DNA from: Nereocystis luetkeana
Lineage: Eukaryota > Sar > Phaeophyceae > Laminariales > Laminariaceae
Length of the DNA stretch: 64,000 nt
Direction of reading: 5' to 3'
NCBI GenBank assembly: GCA_031213475.1
Contig: JARUPZ010000026.1
Location: 8,925,824-8,989,823 of the forward strand
Each line of letters opens with the position of its first letter. The stretch's first letter is position 1. Made by a program: the position numbers and the translations under genes. Of the stretch, positions 51,001 through 62,000 are shown in pieces. Under the pieces are notes generated by a model, which ran no database searches, was not told where the DNA came from, and was given only the letters and a program-made list of their open reading frames with translations.

Positions 51001-53314
51001 ACGCCCATATGTTTTAAAGATTGCAGATGGCTAATAACCAGGGCTGTTTCAGGTCAAACCTCGCGGGCCGGGTTCGATCGGGTCGGTTCGGGTCGGTTCG
51101 GGTCGGGTCGGGTCGGGTCGGGTCAGGTTGTTTTCCTGAAAGAAGCATGGAGCTCTTGGCATTCGCAAGTTGCCTGTTTGCACCCACCAGGTAACTGTCT
51201 GTTCCGTTCAATTCTTCCCCGTGAGCGAGCGTAGCGGGCGGTAAAGCGCTTGTGCATCCTGCTATAGTACACATATGTAGCTGCCGCTAAAAGGAACATA
51301 TCTATCAATGTCGTCAACCTACGTGCGTTGGCGGGAGGCACATACGCACGAGAACGTTAGGAGTCAGTAGAAGAGTCGCCCAGAAGGGGACGCCACATAA
51401 ATAATGAGCAATAAAGATGGAACTCTGCGCAAAAAGGTAGATTTCGGCGGTCGTAACACCCCTTTAAAATCAAGATGAACAAATCGACTTCGGTCAGTCA
51501 GCTCAGCAGAGCCCTGGGTCCCTACTACTACTACTACTACTACTAGTACTATCTTTAGCAAAGAATAATAGCGATACTCACGGTGTCCGCGCCTGCATCC
51601 GCCTTGCGCGGCGCTACTCCGAAGCCTTCCACACCCCCTCCATCGGGAATAGCCGCCAGGCTGTTCAGCCGCTTTCCTTTGGTAACCTAAGACAGGAGGT
51701 AACCGACGGCAACGGCGGCAAAGGGACAGATCAACGAGCGGTTTCCCCAGAGGTGCCAAGCGCGGCGAATGGAATGTTATACCGGAGAAGTTGGGTTGGA
51801 AAATGTGTCGTAAGAGCCCGTGCATCGGCAACGGTGGCTATGATGTTGACGGCAATGTGAACGGTAAAGTGAACGGTAGCAAACTCAACGGTAGAAACGC
51901 TAACGGTAACAGCAACGATGCTATCAACGGCTACGTCAACGGGGAGATAGCAACGGTAACACCAGTAGGTTTCCCCAAGAGGGGAGTGGCGTATGGAACC
52001 AGAGGAGGCGGGATCGCTGTTGTGTCGCGGATGTAAACGGTAGTGCCAACGGCAATGTTACCGGTAATTTTAACAGCATTTTTGTAATTCGGATGACAAG
52101 GCTAGCGGTAACAAGGCCAACGGTAACAACGTCAGCGGCAACAGCGTAAACGACAGCGCCAACGGCAACAAGGCCCGCGGTAACAACGTCGATTAACACA
52201 ACGTCGACGGGCATAGCGTCAACGGACACAACATCAGCGCAAATAACGTCAACGGCAATGACATCAGCGGTAACAAAATCAACGGTAATGCCAGCGATAA
52301 TAGTAGCGGATACTATTAATACACCACTAATGGCAACGACAAGAATCATGTCAACGGCAACGGTTAATGAAACGATAACACCAACGGCAACGCCAACACC
52401 AACGGTAACACCAACGCCAACGGCAACACCGACGGTAACCACAATGATAACGCCAACGGCAATAATAACGGTAACACCAACGCCAATCCCAGCATCAACG
52501 GTAACCGCAACGGTGACGCAAACGGTAACACTAACGGTGAGCGTAACGGTAACGGCACGACAAACGGTAACACCAACGGTAACACCAACGGTAGCACCAA
52601 CGGTAGCACCAACGGTAGCACCAACGGTAGCACCAACGTTGACACCATCAGGTCAAACAGTGCTCGCCACGCACGACTTGAATTTCAATCGGTACTTTTC
52701 TTCTTGTGTGTGTGTGCGTTTTTTTTTCATTTTTTTTTTTTTCTGGTTTTCATTTTTTTCTGTTTTGACCATCTGATATCATTCGCCTCTCCATCAATAG
52801 GACCGGACCGGACTCCAGCAAGCTAGACCTACAGATATCTGTCCGCCTGTTTTGTTCACGGTGCGGTTCTCACAAAATGTTGCCCCGACGTGAAGTACAG
52901 TAAATACATATAATATATATATATATATATACCTGGTGGGTAGTTTTGAGCCGGAGAACGACCGAACCGACCCTATTGTTCGCGTCCTCGCTGCGGCGCG
53001 GTTCGGTGCACGGTTCGGTGCACGGTTCGGTGCACGGTTCGGTGCACGGTTCGGTGCGGCGTCCTTGCTCACCATTATATCGGGGCCAATGGACACCCTG
53101 CCCTTGGCCAAAAGCACCGGCCCCCTGTTGAAGATGGAGTCCTTCTCCCTCCCGTACACCGCGCGCCGGTCCTGCCCCTCCCCGTCCTTCCCCTCCTCCC
53201 CTTCGCCTTCCTCGTCCTCCTCGTCCTCCTCGATGTACCCCACCACCAGCGACTTCACGATCTCCCACGCGCTCTGACAACATGTACGGATAGGGTTGGT
53301 GGTGGGGATGGTGA

Positions 53315-53352
<38 letters not shown>

Positions 53353-54335
53353 CTGCTGCGGCTGCGGCTGCTGCGGCTGCTGCGGCTGCCGGTGATGTTA
53401 TATCAACCGAGTAGAACCGGCTGCGACCGCGGCCGCTGGGATAGACTTAGAGTTAGGTGGTAGCGGTGAGTCAACCAAAAACAAAACGGCTGCTGGTGCT
53501 ACTTTTGCTGGTGGTGGTAGGTAGTCAACACAGAAAGGCCCGTCTCCTGTACAGCATGCCAGGGACCGTGCACTTGCATCGGTTGGACACCCCCTACACT
53601 GCCGCTGATGCTGACCTCCTGGCAGTCGATTAAAAGCGATCGGTTCGGTCTCCTATTACAGCCCCTCTGCATTCGGTGGCCACCATCCCGACTGTTGTCG
53701 TTGTTGCTGCTGTTGCAGCTGCTGTGGGCAGTGAAAAAACAAACTACCGGTCTCCGCAGGGTTACAGGACGACGACAAGTCAAAAAAAAAAAATCGACGC
53801 CACTCTCATATTAATAAAAAGGAGATTAACCCCTTTAGTACCGCCGTCCCGATTTGGGGACAAACCAGTCTAATTCCAAGTGATTTGTCCCCAAAACGGG
53901 ACTGGGGTTCTAAAAGGGTTAATGTTCCTGTTGTTTGGAACAGAGTGGTACAAAATTAAACGCAGACCACCGCTCGGGGTGGGGTTTGCGCTCGAACTAC
54001 GCAAAACCTAATACGTACGTAACCTTAAAAAACGCGCCATGAACTTGGTTTCAGTATACCACCTCCCCATCGTATCTGGGCCTCCAAAACAAAAAACGGG
54101 TGTCAATAATTCGATAGTTTCGTGTTCCCTCGGTATCCTGAAACGCCAGGGAGAACACTGAAATCCGACCTGACGATAGACACGAAAAAGCGATGGATCC
54201 TTCCCAAGTTTCTCCTTGGGGTATTTTTCCACTCTCAGAGTTTTTGGAGCCTGTCCTGCGATGATAACAACCACAACAACAACCACAACAACAACCACAA
54301 CAACAACAACAACCACAACAACCACAACAACAACC

Positions 54336-54369
<34 letters not shown>

Positions 54370-57300
54370 CCACAACAACCACAACAACAACAACAACCAC
54401 AACAACCACAACAACAACCACAACAACAACGACCACAACCCCCTCATTCATTTGTTTTAAATATCAGTAAAGTGTCTTCGCCTGTGACGGGGCACCAAAC
54501 CACCCACACGCCACAACAAGCGAAAAAAAAAAAACAACGCCTACCTCCGGATGCACGTGAGGCGAGAAAGACATGGCGTGACCGACGGACAACTCCTCGC
54601 CCAACAGCTCCTGCGTCACGTCCGTTCCAACCGCGTTGAGGATAAGCCGCGCGCCCCCAGGGTGCCGCTGTGAAAAATTGGACACGTCTAAGATGGCGCC
54701 GTCTACAAGCACCCAACTTTGGCCGTTCAACACCTGCGGAAGGCGGTTCAATCGAGGGAGGGAGGGAGGGAGGGAGGGAGGGAGGGAGGGAGGGAGGGGA
54801 GGGGGAGGGAGGGAGGGAGGGCGGGAGGGAGGGAGGGAGGGAGGGAGGGAGGGAGGGAGGGAGGGAGGGAGGGAGGGAGGGCGGGAGGGAGGGAGGGAGG
54901 GAGGGAGGGAGGGAGGGAGGGAGGGGAGGGGGAGGGAGGGAGGGAGAGGGGGGGGGAGGGAGCGAACAAAAAAAACAAAAATCAGCGTGCTACCGCGTGC
55001 CTTTATTCGGTCAGTCAGTCGACAAACCTCCAGCTAACTAAAAGCACATGGCATGAACTTTCTTTTCTTATGGGGGCGACTGTCGATGATAATGACCCGG
55101 CTCCGTCAAACGAGCTTGGTGGCATCGGGCGTGAGCACGCAACCAAACCATCTCCCCACTTCACAGGCGGTTCTCACCCACTAGAAGGATGCAGCTCGCC
55201 CTTCATGCGAATCTATAAACACCTAACGTTTCGGTTCGCGCTTGGTGCAAGCAATCAACGTCTGCCTGGTCGGTGAAAACTCGACGTGCTCCGTCCCGGC
55301 ATTGTAGGGAAACAATGCAAGAGTCCATGGTCACACGACTACACGGCCAAGTATGATATCGAGTACACCCCCCCCCCCCTTTCCCCCTCCCCCATGGTCT
55401 CCTATTAATAGTTCTCACCTTATCGTTGAACTCCGATACGCTGTAAATTTCCAGGTCTTCGGTCCTCGGCACGAGCCTGTGCTCATGCTTCGCCGCTTCG
55501 TCGTCATCCCCGTACTCCTCGTTGATCAGCGCCACGCAGCCGCAAACGTTGGCGGAGCCCTTCTTGAAGAAGCGGCGGTATTGCTTACGCGATTCCAGGT
55601 AGACGAACATCACCGATATGAGCGCGAGCCAGACGGGGAAGGCGTAGTCCCTCATCCACCCGAAGCTGCCCAGCTGCAAAACGACCGATTGAAAAATAAT
55701 ACCAGGTGGCGAATTTCGGCAACGAGTTAGTTCCTGATGTGAGGACCAACATCAACCTGCAACAACTATATCCGCGGAAACGAGCAACATCAACTAACAA
55801 ACAACGCCAACAACAACAACAACAACACAACCACGACCACCAACAACAACACCGACACCGACACCGACACCAATACAAACAGCGTCACAAACAGGGTCAC
55901 AAAACAGGGTCACAAACAGCGTCACAAACAACAGCGACAGCTATCAAGGCGTATACCAACATAGAGCAGCTATTAATACATCGATCACCTCGAGGTCCAA
56001 GCCGTCACCAGCCGAGAAGACGAGCTCGTCGCTGTCGACGACGAGCTCCAGACCCCGGTAGCACTGGACAACACCAGCGAGGTACGCGAAGCGCCCGGCC
56101 CAGATATGGAAGTGCTTGTTGCACTGCACGCGGCGGGCGGCGGGATAAAACGAGGCGGAGGATTCCGATGCATGCATGCATACGCCATTCCTCTCAGTAA
56201 ATAGTATACGAGGTACACAGCAGTAGACCCGGTCCCTCTATAGTGTCTATAGTGCCGGTATGTATGCGCCAGTCAACAATACCGGCATTATAGCGGCACC
56301 TGGCACTAATAATAGCACACGACAATGCCACAATGGTTAATCCCACCTGTGCCAAGCGATTCCCCAGAGGCACTATTAATGATACAGCGGTCAACCGGCA
56401 TTACTCAGCCGGCACTAATTACGGTCGGGAAGATAGGGTACGTTTGGTATTGATATCAGTATCCAAGCGGGGGCTATATTAACGCAGTAGGCCAGAGCGG
56501 TGTATCGGGAGGATAACACTTACTTGGAAAACAAATAATGTTGGGCTGCTTTTTTTCCCTCCCAATCCTGCCGCCCAACCCCCCCCCCACCCCCTCTCGT
56601 CCCTAGGGATGCGAGGGCCTATGGTCATACGACTACGGCCATGCATGGCATGAGTACTTCCCCCCCCCCCTCCCCCGCCCCTTCCCGGCCTCCTCACCCT
56701 ATGAAGAAATGAAAAGTTGGCGTGTTTGGCCTCCAACCCTTTGGTGCGCATCCACCCGGTGAGCAACTGGAGGGCGACCGCGGTGATCATGTAGTACCCC
56801 CAATGCGCGTGCGTTGTGGTGTGGTCGCCCCCGGAAGCGAAGACGGCGGTGATGCCCAGAGGTAAGACAGCCTCGGCCGCCAGGATCATGATTTCTTCAT
56901 GCATCTCGTACCACTCGTTTCCGGCCCACGCTACTGTCTCGCCCTTCCGGTACCTTAAATAAACAGAAGGTTGATTGTTTCGTTGGACGCCGAGACGGGG
57001 GCGGGTCGCAAGGCCAAACGAGGTGACTGAAATAAGCAGGCGGCGGTATTTTCTTTTTTTCGTCGGACAGTACGGGAAGGAATGGGAGAAAACAAAATAA
57101 AAAACAGGTGCTGTTTTTTTTTTTGTTTGGTTACGTCGAACGAACGGGAACACGGGTTGAAAGGCACAATAATTACGAAAACAAGACTTCACTAGGTGGT
57201 TTTTTCTAAAAAAATCGGAAGACTAAATCAACCGTTTGTTTTTGTTTTTCGTTTCGCTGGGTGCGTGGTAACGATGGTCATCTCTTTGTACAGTTCGTGC

Positions 57301-59047
57301 TAGGGAGGGGGGGAGGGAGGGAGGGAGGGAGGGAGGGAGGGAGGGAGGGAGGGAGGGAGGGAGGGAGGGAGGGAGGGAGGGAGGGAGGGAGGGAGGGAGG
57401 GAGGGAGGGAGGGAGGGAGGGAGGGAGGGAGGGAGAGACAATACAGGAGGAGAGGAGGGAAAGGAAGGAGAGGGAGAAAAACAACCAAAATAAAAAAAAC
57501 GGGAGGGAACGTAGCCACAGCCTGAATCCTGCGTGAGTACACACACAACGGGTACCCCGCAGTGAGGTAATCGTTGACAAGGTAAAGTAGAGACAAGGCA
57601 GGCCAAACCGGCGTGTCCTAGTATGGTGTCCGGGCGATGTATCCCGCTCTAACGCCGGTTTCGGGCTCATCCCGAGTTAACCCTTTTGAGGCAATGCAGT
57701 CAGTCCCGTTGTTTTGTGGGGATAAAGGACTTGAATTCCAAGCGGTTTGTCCCCAAAACTGATATAGCGGGACTGCGGTCCTTGACGGGTTGAGGTATAC
57801 GTGGCCTTAACCCTTTTAGGACTGAAGTCCCGTTTGGGGGACAAACTGCTTAGAATATAAGTCCATTGTCCCCAAAACGGGGCCGCAGTTCCAAAAGGGT
57901 TAAATCGGGATAGGGAAAAAGTAGCGATAAGGCAGGTCCAACTGCCTTGTCCCATAGATAGCCTATAAAGGGGTACCCACTGTACCTGGTATATCAATAA
58001 ATTTACAACTCTGGACCGAAATGTAAGGACGGTTTCATACCCATATAATGGCCTGAGCGTTGCTTATATTCACGTCTATCAGAGTGGCACCGGGTGCATA
58101 GCTTCCAAGTATATATTCGATGTACGTAGATGCCGATAGTCGCAAGAATCACCCAGGCGATCATGAAGATAGGCCCCTTTCTTGGATGTGCGTTGAATGT
58201 CAATTGAATGTTTTAAAAAAAGTTCCGTGCATTGATACCTGGTACTCACAAAACAAAAGTTGTTGTATATGTACACTGTCAAGTAGTACACATGCCTGGT
58301 GTAGTAGGAGACGCCGAAAGGCACCAGAATCATCCAGGCGACCATTGACACCTCACCCCGCCCGGAGCTGAGCCCTCGCGCAGTCCGAACCTCGATACTA
58401 CACGATAACGAGCTTCTCGACTACTGTGGCCGGCGGCAAGCGTGTTTGTGTGTGGGTTGTGACGCCCTCGATGGTTGGTGCGATGGGTCGTTGCCCGATC
58501 GCCTCATGGGTTTTAGAGCGTACCCTCTCCTGAGAGAAATCGGACATGGGTGTGCCCGTTTTTGGTAGTATAGCCCTTAACTACCCCCTTTGGCACCAAC
58601 CCCGATATTTTTCACCAAAAGAAACGATCGTATAATAACAGTAGCTGCGGTGCTGTCTGCCGTCTCCAGAAAACTCCGAGATATCGACGACCGAAACAGC
58701 GATACCATAGCCGTGGTGTTATCAAGTAACGGGGGGGCATAGTTAATAGGACCCATGGTATACACAAAAACCTATATATTTGACCATTTTTACCAGCAAT
58801 ATTTGGTCCTATTAACTATGGTCCCCCGTACTAGTGTCAATAGGTAAATATATAGGTTATTGTGTGTACCGATCAACCATTGAGCCGTCTAGGAGTAGCG
58901 CGAGCGGCCCGCGGTACGGAGAGGATAACAGCAGCGACTTTACCGTACAGCTCCTTCCATTCAACCATCGCCACTCGGACAACAACCATGTTATCATCCC
59001 TCACCGATCACGCAATGGCCACAATCGTTGCCGTAAATCGCCACCCC

Positions 59048-59080
<33 letters not shown>

Positions 59081-62000
59081 TGTGAAGTCTCCAAGAGGGT
59101 TCATATAAAAACCGTTTTGGGGACCGCAGTCCCGTGTGGGGGGAAAACTACTCGAAATTTGAGCGGTTTGTCCCCACAGACGGGAGTGCAGTCCTAAAAG
59201 GGTTTAAAGCGTGAAGCCGTTCCCTTACGTGTGGGCATCAAGAGCTGCGTGCACCTGATGTAGTAGATGCCGATAGGCGCCAGGATCATCCAGGCAATGA
59301 GCATCAGCGCCCCGTGTAGAGAAACGAAGTCGTCGTCATCACACTCGTTCTCGACCTCTCCCGTCACAAAGTTCACGCTGGCCGCCCCCCGGTTGGCGTT
59401 AGGGTGCTGCCCCACACCCCCCCCCTCGCGGAAGGCATAGATCACCTCCGTGTCACTCTCGTCCGAGATGTCCTGTTAACGGGAGGGGGAGCGGGGGGGG
59501 GGGGGGGGGGGCTTACTCATTTGTTGCTTGTCTTGGTGATTTGACCATTGACCACGCATCCCTCTCGAGACGGAGCGCCGTTCCTACTCCTGACAAGACA
59601 AATCTCCGACATTTGAGTGGTCATTGCCTTATTTCTTATTTCCCATGGATGGGGGTGGCGGGAGGGGATCAGGACGTGACCAGGTGCCCAGTTGGAGAAG
59701 TACGATAGCGAAAGACGTAGATCAACGGGTCTCAATCACGTCCGGCAATCCTTATTGGGAGGACGCACCACTTGGAACTACAGCAGATACAAATACATTT
59801 GTATGTACAGCAGTGCAGTACAGGGGGGGCGGTAGGGGCAGGAAAATATCAGATCGCCATTCATTCCATTATCTGTAAATACCTGGAATAGGTTAGGTCC
59901 TGCTTGATAACAGGTCAGATCTCCATTACATGGTCAGCCACTAGACCAGATCTCCATTTCATGATGATCGGTCAGATAATATCCCCACAACATTTGTACT
60001 CATAGATCAGATCCCCACACATTTTCCACTCATAAATCAGAGCCTCAATTCATAAGATATTAGGAGGTGCTGCTATTACGGGGGACTATAGTTATTAGGG
60101 CATATGGTATACATAAAAAAAGTAAATATTTAACCATTTTTACTATTACGGGGGGCCATAGTTAACAGGACCTGTGGTACACATAAACACCTATATATTT
60201 AACCATTTTTACTAACAATATTTGGTCCTGTTAACTATGGCCCCCAGTCATAAACTACCCCTCGTTCTTATCATCTCCGCACCTCCTTTATCTCTCATTC
60301 CTAATGTAGTCGTAACTCGGATCAGCCATTGGATCACCACGCAGGCTCTTCTTCTCCCTCCTCCCCACGACGGTTTTCGCCTTTGCAGGCGTTTTTATCG
60401 CTACAAGGGTACATCGCTTTGTTTCCCTCGTCGACTCGCATCGATAGAATGACATCTTCGACCAAGCCACCAGGTCCTCATTTCACGGTCAAGGAATAGA
60501 TCGGATCCTCGTCCTAACGGTCGCCCTTGACAAGTCGGACCCCCATACACATGATCTAGATCGTTCCAAGCAAAATATACCCCTGATCTATGTACCTGGT
60601 ACACGATATCCATGGCAGATCCGATCCCTATTTCATTGTCGATATCGCTCAGGGCAGACCGCGTGATCTGCATGGTCTACAGTAGACAGATCTACTCCCG
60701 CAGAATTTATTTTTGCCGGTGGGAGAACCGCACGACCCACGGTAGATCTGACACGTGCGGGCATTGGACCTGTCCGATACAGCTCCCACGATATCTCGAG
60801 ACCAGCAGATACAGAGTGAACTTGGTTTCCTCGCTACCACCGCCGCCATCAACACCAGTACTATCAATAGCATCACCCACCACCACCGACACCCATTACC
60901 GCCAACACCAGGCGCCAAGCAACCAAGCGCTCGAGCAGGAGAGCACACCACACCAATGAGCGCACCTGTCCCAGATCGTAATCCTCGTCGTCGACCGTGT
61001 CCAACTCCCTCACGAAGGTGATCATCGTCCAACCGTCCTCAATAAGCACCTCTGTAACGGTTAGCTCAGGGTCAACCACGTCCGGCTCAGGAGTATCGCG
61101 AGTTTCGATGTACGACCGGTCGATACACTCCCCTTCTGTTGCCGATTTGACCTCGCAGATTATGTAATCCTGTTGTTTTCATCAAACAAGCAAACAGGGA
61201 GGCGGTATATCGGGAGGGCGGGGAGGTGATGGGACTACAATAGCAGAGTTCGTCGTCGAAGTCACCTCGCAGAAAACATAGACCTGTACTTTTCACTAAA
61301 CAAGTAAATAAGGAGGCGGTTTTTTCATTGGGGGGGGGGGGGGGGGGAGGCGTACTCATTCACTTTTCGTTTGCATTCATTATTTAATTGGCCTTCGGCT
61401 ACGCATCCCTCTTTGTCTACGGGGGGGGAGGGGGGGGGTGTAGCCCATCGTCATGCATGACCCTAGCTCTATGACTAGAACAGACCATCGCATTCCCGCA
61501 ATGCTGGCACGGAGCGCGTCGGGCTTTCACAGACCAGGCAGACATTGCTTGCTTGCACCAAGCGCGAAGCGGAGCGTGAGGTGTTCGGCGAGTCATATGA
61601 AGGATGAGCTGCATCCTGCGGACAACCGCGTTTTGGGAGGAGGACTTTCATGGACGGCAGCGTCGACTGAATTGACTTGTTTTTCCGCTGTGGCCATTTC
61701 CAGAGACAGCAATGGGTATCCTGTGTAGCTGCCTCGTGGGTGTTTTGCCATACACTGGTTCACACTGCGCGGAACGGCCAACCCTCTTGTGCTGAGGCAA
61801 GGTTCTGAATTATAAATAACTTGTTTTCGAATCCGACATAACATACGTGTTTTACGTAGAAACTCCAAAAAATAGTACTATTTGAATAAGGGCGGGGGAG
61901 GGAACAGCATATCGGCATGGGCATGGTGATGGTGATGATGATGATGATGATGATGATGAGCCAGGAGCGAAAGCCAAAAACCTCAAAACGCGTCGTTTGC

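Noticed and set aside
52258..52776. 172-codon Thr/Val/Pro frame as a mucin-like gene
   Set aside because: Falls inside an intron satellite of AACGGT units; the frame is a consequence of unit length.
54008..54451. Poly-Val and poly-Thr frames
   Set aside because: Trinucleotide (CAACAA) tract read in different frames.
57223..57670. Minus frames with LPPSLPPS repeats as an exon between C and D
   Set aside because: They are the (GGGA)n tract; exons C and D join directly in phase.
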